From assembly GCF_051014685.1 (NCBI RefSeq), contig NW_027478964.1:124001-188000 (forward strand): a stretch of 64,000 nt of DNA. Reading direction: 5' to 3'. Positions 1 through 12,516 of this stretch are shown here, in pieces; the stretch's first letter is position 1, and the number at the start of each line of letters is the position of its first letter. The stretch comes from Ptiloglossa arizonensis. Lineage: Eukaryota > Arthropoda > Insecta > Hymenoptera > Colletidae. The notes beneath the pieces were generated by a model that had not been told where the DNA came from, did no database searches, and was given only the letters and a program-made list of their open reading frames with translations. The position numbers and the translations under genes are program-made.

Positions 1-3000
1 TAACGTATAACGTATAACGTATAACGTATAACGTATAACGATAACGTATAACGTATAACGTATAACGCATAACGTACAAGGTATAACGTATAACGTATAA
101 CGTATAACGTATAACGTATAACGTGTAACCTATACGTATAACGTATAACGTATAACGTAACGTACAACGTATCACGTATAACGTATATCCTATAACGCAT
201 AACGTATAACGGATAACGTAATAACGTATAACGTTTAACGTATAACGTATAACGTATAACGTATAACGTATAACGTATACGTATAACGAATAACGTATAA
301 CTTATAACGTATAACGTATAACGTACAACGTATAAACGTTAACGTATAACGTAAAACGTATAAGTGTAACGTATAACGTGTAACGTTAAAGTATTACGTA
401 TTACGTATAACCTATAAAGTCTAAACGTATAACGTATACGTATACGATAACGTAAAACGTATAACGTATTACGTTTAGCCTGTACGTCCACGTATAACTA
501 TAACGTATAACGTATACATATTACATATAACGTATAACGTACAACGTATAACGTATAACATATACGTCTAACGTTTAACGTATAACGTATAACGTATAAG
601 TATAACGTACAACGTATCACGTATAAGTATATCCTATATCGCATAATGTATAACGTATAACGTATAACTATAGCGTACAACGTATAACGTATAAATGTAA
701 CGTCTAACGTTTAACGTATAAAGAACCACGTATAAACGTTAACGCATAACGTATAACGTACAACGTATAACGTACACGTATAACGTATAACGTATTACGT
801 ATAACAATAAACGTATAACGTATAACGTAAACGTATAACGTATAACGTATAACGCATAACGTATAACGCATAACGTATAACGTAAAAGTGTAACGTATAA
901 CGTACGACGTGTCACGTATAAGGTATGACCTATAACGCATAACGTACTATAGAACCTATAACGTCTAACGTATAACGTATAACGTATAACGTATAACGTA
1001 ATAACGTATAACCGTATAACGTATAACGTATAACGTATAACGTATAACGTATAACGTATAACGTATAACGTATAACGAATAACGTATAACGTATAACGAT
1101 AACGTATAACGTATAACGTATAACGTATAACGTATACGTATAACGTATAACGTATAACATATAACGTATAACGTATAACGTATAACGTATAACGTATAGC
1201 GTATAAACGCATAACGTATACCGATAACGTATACGTCAAGCGTATAACGTATAACGTATAACTATAACGTATAACGCATAACGTATAACGTATACCGTAT
1301 AACGTATAACGTCAACGTATAACGTATAACTATAACGTATAACGTATAACGCATAACGTATAACGTACAACGTATAATATAACGTTAACGTATAACGATA
1401 ACGTATAACGAATAACGTTATAACGTATACGTATAACGTATAACGTATAACGTATAACGTATAAGTATAACGTATAACGTATAACGTATAACGTATAACG
1501 CATAACGTATAACGCATAACGATAACGTATAACGTGTAACGTATAACGTATGACGTATCACGTATAAGGATGACCTATAACGCATAACGAACTATATCGC
1601 CTATACGTCTAACGTATAACGTATAACGTATAGCGTACAACGTATAACGTATAAAATGTAACGTCTAACGTTTAACGTATAAAGTACCACGTATAACGTA
1701 TAACGCTACGTATAAACGTACAACGTATAACGTACAACGTAACTATAACGTATTACGTATAACATATAACGTATAACGTATAGTATAACGTATAACGTAT
1801 AACGTATAACGCATAACGTATAACGCATAACGTATAACGTATAACGTGTAACGTATAACGTACGACGCGTCACGTATAAGGTATGACCTATAACGCATAA
1901 CTACTATAGAACCTATAACGTTAACGTATAACGTATAACGTTAACGTATAACGTATAACGTATAACGTATAACGTATAACGTATAACGTATAACGTATAA
2001 CGTATAACGTATAACGTATAACGTATAACGTATAACGTATAACGTATAACGTATAACGCATAAGTATAACGATATAACGAATAACGTATAACGTATAACG
2101 TATAACGTATAACGTGTAACGTATAACGTATAACGTATAACGTATAACGTATAACGTATAACATATAACGTATAACGTATAACGTTAACGTATAACGTAT
2201 AGCGTATAACGCATAACGTACCGTATAACGTATAACGTCAACGTATAACGTATAAAGTATACTATAACGTATAACGATAACGTATAACGTATACCGTATA
2301 ACGTATAACGTCAAACGTATAACGTATACGTATAACGTATAACGTATAACGCATAACGTATAACGTACAACGTATAACGTAAAACGTATAACGTATAACG
2401 TATAACGTATAACGTATAACGAATACGTATAAAGTATTACGTATAACGTATAACGTATAACGTATAACGTATAAACGTATAACGTATAACGTATAACGTA
2501 TAACGCATAACGTATAACGCATAACGTATAACGTATAACGTGTAACGTATAACGTATGACGTATCACGTATAAGGTATGACCTATAACGCATAACGTCTA
2601 TAGCCTATAACGTCTAACGTATACGTATAACGTATAGCGTACAAGTATAACGTATAAAATGTAACTCTAACGTTTAACGTTAAACGTACAACGTATAACG
2701 TATAACGTATAACGAATAACGTATAACGTAACGTATAACGTATAACGTATAACGTATAGTATAACGTATAACGTATAACGTATAACGTATAACATATAAC
2801 GTATAACGTATAACGTATAACGTATAACGTATAGCGTATAACGCATAACGTATACCGTATAACGTATAACGTCAAGCGTAAACGTATAACGTATAACGTA
2901 TAACGTAACGCATAACGTATAACGTATAACGTATAACGTATAACGAATAACGTATAACGCATAGTATAAACGTATAACGTACAAGTATAACGTAAACGTA

Positions 3001-6000
3001 TAACGTATAACGTATAACGTGTAACCTATAACGTATAACGTAAACGATAACGTATAACGTATAACGTACAACGAATAAGTATAACTATATCCTATAACGC
3101 ATAACGTATAACGATAACGTATAACGTATAGCGTAAACGTATAAGTATAACGTATAACGTATAACGTATAACGTATAACGCATAACGTATAACGTATACC
3201 GTATAACTATAACTCAAACGTATAACGTACAACGTATAACGTGTAACGTATAACGCATAAGTATAACGTACAACGTATAACGTATAACGTATAACGTATA
3301 ACGTATAACGAATAACGTTAACGTATACGTATAACGTATAACGTACAACGTATACGTAAGACCTAGACGCAAAACGTATACGTATAACGCATAACGTACA
3401 ACGTATAACGTATAACGTAAACGTATAACGATAACTATAACGTATAACGTATAACGTATAACGTATAACGTATAACGTATAACGTATAAGTATAACGTAT
3501 AACGTATAACGTATAACGTATAACGTATAACGTACAACGTATAACGTATAACGTATAACGTATAACGTATAACGTATAACGTATAACGTATAACGTATAA
3601 CGTATAACGTATACGTATACGTATAACGTATAACGTATAACGTATACTAAACGTATAACGTATAACGTATAACGTTAACGTATAACGTATAACGTATAAC
3701 GTATACGTATAACGTATAACGTATAAAGTATAACGTATACGTATAACTATAACGTATAACGTATAACGTATAACGTATCACTATAACGTATAACGTACAA
3801 CGTAAAACGTACAACGTATCACGTATAACGTATACGTATAACGTAAACCGTATAACGTATAACGAATAACGTACAACGTTCACGTATACGTATAACGTAT
3901 ATCGTATAACGTATACGTATAACGAATAACGTATAACGTTAACGTATAACGTATAACGTACAACGTATAACGTATAACGTATTACGTATACGTATAACGT
4001 ATAACGTTAACGTATAACGTATAACGTATAACGTATAACGTATAACGTACACGTATCACGTATAACTATATCCTATAACGCAAAACGTATAACGTATAAC
4101 GTATAAGTATAACGTATAGCGTACAACGTATAACGTATAAAATGTAACGTCTAACGTTTAACGTACAACGTATCACGTAAACGTATAACGTATATCGTAT
4201 AACGTATAAACGTATACGAATAACGTATAACGTATACGTATAACGTATAAACGTACACGTATAACTATAACGTATTACGTATAACGTATAACGTAAAACG
4301 TATAACTTATAACGTAAACGTATAACGTATAACGTATAACGTATAACGTATAACGTATAACGTATTACGTATAACGTATAACGATAAAACGTAGTTTCGT
4401 ATAACGTATAACGTATAACGCATAACGTATAACGCATACGTATAACGTATAACGTGTAACGTTAACGTATGACGTATCACGTATAAGGTAGACCTATAAC
4501 GCATAACGTACTATATAACCTATAACGTCTAACGTATAACGTATAACGTATAACGTATAACGTATAACGTAAAACGTATAACGTATAACGTATAACGTAT
4601 AACGTATAACGTACAACGTATCACGATAACGTATAACGTATACGTATAACGTATAACGTAACGAATAACGTACAACGTATCACGTATAACGTATAACGTA
4701 TATCGTATAACGTATAACGTATAACGAATAACGTATAAGTATAACGTATAACGTATAACGTACAACGTAAACGTAAAACGTATTACGTATAACGTATAAC
4801 GTATAACGTATAACGTTAACGTATAACGTATAACGTATAACGTATAACGTATAACTATAACGTATAACGTATAACGTATAACGTATAACGTATAACGTAT
4901 AAGGTATACGTAAACGTATAACGTATCGTATAACGTATACGATAACGTATAACGTACAACGTATAACGTATACGTATAACGTATAACGTATAACGTATAA
5001 CGAATAACGTATAACGCATAAGTAAACGTATAACGTACAAGGTATAACGTATAACGTATAAGTATAACGTAAAACGTTAACCTATAACGTTAACGTATAA
5101 CGTATAACGTAACTATAACGTACAACGTATCACGTATAAGTATATCCTATAACGCATAACGTATAACGTATAACTATAACGTATGCGTTACAACGTATAA
5201 CGTATAAGTATAACGTATAACGTATAACGTATAACGCATAACGTATAACGTATACCGTATAACGTATAACGTCAAACGTATAACGACAACGTATAACGTG
5301 TAACGTATAACGCATAACGTATAACGTACAACGATAACGTATAACGTATAACGTATAACGTATAACGAATAACGTATAACGATAACGTATTACTATAACG
5401 TACAACGTATAACGTAAGACCTATGACGCATAACGTATAACGTATAACGCATAACGTACAACGTATAACGTATAACGTATAACGTATAACGTATAACGTA
5501 TAACGTAATAACGTATAAGTATAACGTATAACGTATAACGTATAACGTATAACGTATAACGTATAACGTATAACGTATAACGTATAACGTATAACGTATA
5601 ACGTATAACGTATAACGTATACGTATAACGTATAACGTATAACGTATAACGTATAACGTACAACGTTAACGTAAGACCTATGACGCAAAACGTATAACGT
5701 ATACGCATAACGTACAACGTATAACGTATAACGTATAACGTATAAGTATCGTATAACTATAAGTATAACTATAACGTATAACGTATACGTATAACTATAA
5801 CGTATAACGTATACGTATAACGTATAACGTATAACGTATAACGTATAACGTATAACGTATAACGATAACGTATAACGTATAACGTATAACGTATAACGTA
5901 TCACGTATAACGTATAACGTACAACGTATACGTACAACGTATACGATAAGTATAACGTATACGTATAACGTATAACGTAATACGAATAACGTACACGTAT

Positions 6001-7515
6001 CACGTATAACGTATAACGTATATCGTATAACGATAAGTATAACGAATAACGTATAACGTATAACGTATAACATAACGTACAACGTATAACGTTAACGTAT
6101 TAGATATAACGTATAACGTATAACGTATAACGTATAACGTATAACGTATAACGTATACGTATAACGTAACAACGTATCACGTATAACGTATATCCTATAA
6201 CGCATAACGTATAACGTATAACGTATAACGTATAACGTATAGCGTACAACGTATAACGTATAAAATGTAACGTCTAACGTTTAACGTACAACGTATAACG
6301 TATATCGTATAACGTATAACGTATAACGTATAACGTAAACGATAACGTATAACGTACAACGTATAACGATAACGTATTCGTATAACGTATAACGTATAAC
6401 GTATAACGTATAACGTATAACGTATAACGTATAACGTATAACGTATAACGTATAACGTATAACGTATTACGTATAACGTATAACGTATAACGTATACGTA
6501 TAACGTATAACGTATAACGTATAACGCATAACGTATAACGCATAACGTATAACGTATAACGTGTAACGTATAACGTGACGTATCACGTATAGGTATGACT
6601 ATACGCATAACGTGCTATATAACCTATAACGTCTAACGTATAACGTATAACGTATAACGTATAACGTATAAGTATAACGATAACTATAACGTATAACGTA
6701 TAACGTATAACGTACAACGTATCACGTATAACGTATAACGTATAACGTATAACGTATAACGTATAACGTATAACGAATAACGTACAACGTATCACTATAA
6801 CGTATAACGTATATCGTATAACGTATAACGTATAACGAATAACGTATAACGTATAACGTATAACGTATAACGTACAACGTATAACGTATAACGTATTACG
6901 TATAACGTATAACGTAAAACGTATAACGTATAACGTATAACTATAAACGTATAACGTATAACGTATAACGTATAACGTATAACGTATAACGTATAACGTA
7001 AACGTTTAACGTATATAACGTAAAACGTATAACGTATAACGTATATAAACTATAAAAACGTATAACGTATAACGTATAACGTATAACGATAACGTATAAC
7101 GTATAACGTATAACGTATAGTATAACGAATAACGTATAACGCATAACGTATAACGTATAACGTACAAGGTATAACGTATAACGTATAAGTATAACGTATA
7201 ACGTGTAACCTATAACGTATACCGTATAACGTATAACGTATAACGTATAACGTACAACGTATCACGTAACGTATATCCTAACCATAACGTATACGTATAA
7301 CGTATAACGTATAGCGTACAACGTATAACGTATAACGTATAACGTATAACGTATAACGTATAACGCATAACGTATAACGTATACCGTATAACGTATAACG
7401 TCAAACGTGTAACGTAAACGTATAACGTAACGTATAACGCATACGTATAACGTACAACGTATAACGTATAACGTATAACGTAAAACGTATAACGAATAAC
7501 GTAAAACGTATAACG
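1..7515. repeat. Indel-dense part of the array (probably poorly polished contig end)
   Basis: The 7-bp register breaks about once or more per 60-base line. Most breaks are single-base losses (units reading cgataa, cgtata, or agtataa with the C missing), with some 2-base losses and a few single-base gains such as cgtataaacg. The last break is a one-base gain at about 7515 (acggcata); beyond it the register is nearly perfect. The same variant words as downstream are recognisable under the noise: ctatagaacct-type words near 947, 1591, 1902, 2598, 4511 and 6615, and ataaaatgtaacg-type words near 691, 1652, 2655, 4139 and 6262. So this is the same satellite with added indels. Random deletion-biased errors from low-coverage long reads fit best; true decay at an array edge is the alternative. 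Confidence 0.85.
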
Positions 7516-7834
7516 GCATAACGTATAACGTATAACGTATAACGTATAGCGTACAACGTATAACGTATAACGTATAACGTATAACGTATAACGTATAACG
7601 CATAACGTATAACGTATACCGTATACCGTATAACGTATAACGTCAAACGTGTAACGTACAACGTATAACGTGTAACGTATAACGCATAACGTATAACGTA
7701 CAACGTATAACGTATAACGTATAACGTATAACGTATAACGAATAACGTAAAACGTATAACGTATAACGTATAACGTACAACGTATAACGTAAGACCTATG
7801 ACGCATAACGTATAACGTATAACGCATAACGTAC

Positions 7835-8275
7835 AACGTATAACGTATAACGTATAACGTATAACGTATAACGTATAACGTATAACGTATAACGTATAAC
7901 GTATAACGTATAACGTATAACGTATAACGTATAACGTATAACGTATAACGTATAACGTATAACGTATAACGTATAACGTATAACGTATAACGTATAACGT
8001 ATAACGTATAACGTATAACGTATAACGTATAACGTATAACGTATAACGTATAACGTATAACGTATAACGTATAACGTATAACGTATAACGTATAACGTAT
8101 AACGTATAACGTATAACGTATAACGTATAACGTATAACGTATAACGTATAACGTATAACGTATAACGTATAACGTATAACGTATAACGTATAACGTATAA
8201 CGTATAACGTATAACGTATAACGTATAACGTATAACGTATAACGTATAACGTATAACGTATAACGTATAACGTAT
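7835..8275. repeat. Perfect heptamer tract, 63 units
   Basis: I see no departure from the consensus between the variant tacaacg (variant base 7834) and tatcacg (variant base 8276). The tract is 441 bases, exactly 63 units. It is the longest perfect run I found. Such tracts suggest recent local expansion, or slippage in the assembly. Confidence 0.9.
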
Positions 8276-8621
8276 CACGTATAACGTATAACGTACAACG
8301 TATAACGTACAACGTATCACGTATAACGTATAACGTATAACGTATAACGTATAACGTATAACGAATAACGTACAACGTATCACGTATAACGTATAACGTA
8401 TATCGTATAACGTATAACGTATAACGAATAACGTATAACGTATAACGTATAACGTATAACGTACAACGTATAACGTATAACGTATTAAGTATAACGTATA
8501 ACGTATAACGTATAACGTATAACGTATAACGTATAACGTATAACGTATAACGTACAACGTATCACGTATAACGTATATCCTATAACGCATAACGTATAAC
8601 GTATAACGTATAACGTATAAC

Positions 8622-8671
8622 GTATAGCGTACAACGTATAACGTATAAAATGTAACGTCTAACGTTTAACG
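8622..8671. repeat. Variant word A (core ataaaatgtaacgtct), representative copy
   Basis: Word A reads tagcg, tacaacg, tataacg, then ataaaatgtaacgtct, often followed by aacgttt. The core keeps the 7-bp register: two units span exactly 14 bases. Clean copies have the core near 8647, 9109, 10806, 11268, 14334, 18560, 19085, 20667, 21297, 21830, 21906, 31342, 31867, 40582, 41100, 43396, 58906, 59263, 59410 and 59935. Noisy copies are near 691, 1652, 2655, 4139 and 6262. It is usually preceded, about 60-100 bases upstream, by tatcacg and tatatcctataacgca. Confidence 0.88.
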
Positions 8672-9234
8672 TATAACGCATAACGGATAACGTATAACGT
8701 ATAACGTATAACGTATAACGTATAACGTATAACGTATCACGTATAACGTATAACGTACAACGTATAACGTACAACGTATCACGTATAACGTATAACGTAT
8801 AACGTATAACGTATAACGTATAACGAATAACGTACAACGTATCACGTATAACGTATAACGTATATCGTATAACGTATAACGTATAACGAATAACGTATAA
8901 CGTATAACGTATAACGTATAACGTACAACGTATAACGTATAACGTATTACGTATAACGTATAACGTATAACGTATAACGTATAACGTATAACGTATAACG
9001 TATAACGTATAACGTACAACGTATCACGTATAACGTATATCCTATAACGTATAACGTATAACGTATAACGTATAACGTATAACGTATAGCGTACAACGTA
9101 TAACGTATAAAATGTAACGTCTAACGTTTAACGTATAACGCATAACGGATAACGTATAACGAATAACGTATAACGTATAACGTATAACGTATAACGTATA
9201 ACGTACAACGTATAACGTATAACGTATAACGTAC

Positions 9235-9647
9235 AACGTATAACGTATAACGTATAACGTATAACGTATAACGTATAACGTATAACGTATAACGTATAAC
9301 GTATAACGTATAACGTATAACGTATAACGTATAACGTATAACGTATAACGTATAACGTATAACGTATAACGTATAACGTATAACGTATAACGTATAACGT
9401 ATAACGTATAACGTATAACGTATAACGTATAACGTATAACGTATAACGTATAACGTATAACGTATAACGTATAACGTATAACGTATAACGTATAACGTAT
9501 AACGTATAACGTATAACGTATAACGTATAACGTATAACGTATAACGTATAACGTATAACGTATAACGTATAACGTATAACGTATAACGTATAACGTATAA
9601 CGTATAACGTATAACGTATAACGTATAACGTATAACGTATAACGTAT
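9235..9647. repeat. Perfect heptamer tract, 59 units
   Basis: A run of 413 bases without a variant lies between tacaacg (9234) and tatcacg (9648). Its counterpart in the second duplication copy is 56 units long, so tract length has changed since the duplication. Confidence 0.88.
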
Positions 9648-9896
9648 CACGTACAACGTATAACGTACAACGTATCACGTATAACGTATAACGTATAACG
9701 TATAACGTATAACGTATAACGAATAACGTATAACGTATAACGTATAACGTATAACGTATAACGTACAACGTATAACGTATAACGTATTACGTATAACGTA
9801 TAACGTATAACGTATAACGTATAACGAATAACGTATAAAGTATAACGCATAACGTATAACGCATAACGTATAACGTATAACGTGTAACGTATAACG

Positions 9897-9965
9897 TATG
9901 ACGTATCACGTATAAGGTATGACCTATAACGCATAACGTACTATATAACCTATAACGTCTAACGT
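9897..9965. repeat. Variant word K (core ctatataacct), representative copy
   Basis: Word K reads, in order, tatgacg, tatcacg, ataaggtatgacct, ataacgcataacg, then the core ctatataacct and gtctaacg. The core replaces 14 bases of two units by 12, so each copy shifts the 7-bp register by minus 2. Clean copies have the core at 9941, 10198, 12107, 12364, 13936 and 14543. Indel-damaged copies lie near 947, 1591, 1902, 2598, 4511 and 6615. I found none after 14.6 kb, so K marks the left domain. The first half (ataaggtatgacct) does occur elsewhere without the core. Confidence 0.85.
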
Positions 9966-10434
9966 ATAACGTATAACGTATAACGAATAACGTATAACGT
10001 ATAACGTATAACGTATAACGTACAACGTATAACGTATAACGTATTACGTATAACGTATAACGTATAACGTATAACGTATAACGTATAACGTATAACGTAT
10101 AACGCATAACGTATAACGCATAACGTATAACGTATAACGTGTAACGTATAACGTATGACGTATCACGTATAAGGTATGACCTATAACGCATAACGTACTA
10201 TATAACCTATAACGTCTAACGTATAACGTATAACGTATAACGTATAACGTATAACGTATAACGTATAACGTATAACGTATAACGTATAACGTATAACGTA
10301 TAACGTATAACGTATAACGTATAACGTATAACGTATAACGTATAACGTATAACGTATAACGTATAACGTATAACGTATAACGTATAACGTATAACGTATA
10401 ACGTATAACGTATAACGTATAACGTATAACGTAT

Positions 10435-12516
10435 CACGTATAACGTATAACGTACAACGTATAACGTACAACGTATCACGTATAACGTATAACGTATAAC
10501 GTATAACGTATAACGTATAACGAATAACGTACAACGTATCACGTATAACGTATAACGTATATCGTATAACGTATAACGTATAACGAATAACGTATAACGT
10601 ATAACGTATAACGTATAACGTACAACGTATAACGTATAACGTATTAAGTATAACGTATAACGTATAACGTATAACGTATAACGTATAACGTATAACGTAT
10701 AACGTATAACGTACAACGTATCACGTATAACGTATATCCTATAACGCATAACGTATAACGTATAACGTATAACGTATAACGTATAGCGTACAACGTATAA
10801 CGTATAAAATGTAACGTCTAACGTTTAACGTATAACGCATAACGGATAACGTATAACGTATAACGTATAACGTATAACGTATAACGTATAACGTATCACG
10901 TATAACGTATAACGTACAACGTATAACGTACAACGTATCACGTATAACGTATAACGTATAACGTATAACGTATAACGTATAACGAATAACGTACAACGTA
11001 TCACGTATAACGTATAACGTATATCGTATAACGTATAACGTATAACGAATAACGTATAACGTATAACGTATAACGTATAACGTACAACGTATAACGTATA
11101 ACGTATTACGTATAACGTATAACGTATAACGTATAACGTATAACGTATAACGTATAACGTATAACGTATAACGTACAACGTATCACGTATAACGTATATC
11201 CTATAACGTATAACGTATAACGTATAACGTATAACGTATAACGTATAGCGTACAACGTATAACGTATAAAATGTAACGTCTAACGTTTAACGTATAACGC
11301 ATAACGGATAACGTATAACGAATAACGTATAACGTATAACGTATAACGTATAACGTATAACGTACAACGTATAACGTATAACGTATAACGTACAACGTAT
11401 AACGTATAACGTATAACGTACAACGTATAACGTATAACGTATAACGTATAACGTATAACGTATAACGTATAACGTATAACGTATAACGTATAACGTATAA
11501 CGTATAACGTATAACGTATAACGTATAACGTATAACGTATAACGTATAACGTATAACGTATAACGTATAACGTATAACGTATAACGTATAACGTATAACG
11601 TATAACGTATAACGTATAACGTATAACGTATAACGTATAACGTATAACGTATAACGTATAACGTATAACGTATAACGTATAACGTATAACGTATAACGTA
11701 TAACGTATAACGTATAACGTATAACGTATAACGTATAACGTATAACGTATAACGTATAACGTATAACGTATAACGTATAACGTATAACGTATAACGTATA
11801 ACGTATAACGTATCACGTACAACGTATAACGTACAACGTATCACGTATAACGTATAACGTATAACGTATAACGTATAACGTATAACGAATAACGTATAAC
11901 GTATAACGTATAACGTATAACGTATAACGTACAACGTATAACGTATAACGTATTACGTATAACGTATAACGTATAACGTATAACGTATAACGAATAACGT
12001 ATAAAGTATAACGCATAACGTATAACGCATAACGTATAACGTATAACGTGTAACGTATAACGTATGACGTATCACGTATAAGGTATGACCTATAACGCAT
12101 AACGTACTATATAACCTATAACGTCTAACGTATAACGTATAACGTATAACGAATAACGTATAACGTATAACGTATAACGTATAACGTACAACGTATAACG
12201 TATAACGTATTACGTATAACGTATAACGTATAACGTATAACGTATAACGTATAACGTATAACGTATAACGCATAACGTATAACGCATAACGTATAACGTA
12301 TAACGTGTAACGTATAACGTATGACGTATCACGTATAAGGTATGACCTATAACGCATAACGTACTATATAACCTATAACGTCTAACGTATAACGTATAAC
12401 GTATAACGTATAACGTATAACGTATAACGTATAACGTATAACGTATAACGTATAACGTATAACGTATAACGTATAACGTATAACGTATAACGTATAACGT
12501 ATAACGTATAACGTAT
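10435..12516. repeat. 2.16-kb tandem duplication, second copy
   Basis: This block matches 8276-10434 variant by variant at an offset of 2159, then 2166. The difference lies at the start of the perfect tract: there is an additional tacaacg at 11421, 28 bases (4 units) after the one at 11393, while the following perfect tract is three units shorter, for a net gain of one unit. The match ends in a pure stretch before the variant ataagg near 12517. Confidence 0.87.
11422..11813. repeat. Perfect heptamer tract, 56 units
   Basis: A run of 392 bases without a variant lies between tacaacg (11421) and tatcacg (11814). It is homologous to the 59-unit tract at 9235-9647. Confidence 0.88.

Larger units (their letters stand above)
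8276..10434. repeat. 2.16-kb tandem duplication, first copy
   Basis: The order of variants here recurs at +2159 to +2166. Checks: tatcacg at 8276 and 10435; word A near 8647 and 10806; tacaacg at 9206 and 11365 and at 9234 and 11393; tatcacg at 9648 and 11814; ctatataacct at 9941 and 12107. The change of offset by 7 is one extra unit gained inside the second copy. The spacing is not a multiple of 7 because each copy holds two ctatataacct words, each 2 bases short. Inside the copy, that word and its flank are themselves duplicated at 9941 and 10198 (257 bases apart). Confidence 0.88.

Noticed and set aside
1..7515. Ancient decayed edge of the satellite
   Set aside because: Kept only as an alternative. 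The indels are mostly one base, deletion-biased, and stop sharply at 7515, while substitution words remain intact, which fits consensus errors better.
8622..8671. Word A (ataaaatgtaacgtct) as an insertion of foreign DNA
   Set aside because: The distance between the flanking AACG cores is exactly 14 bases, so it is a substituted unit within the array.
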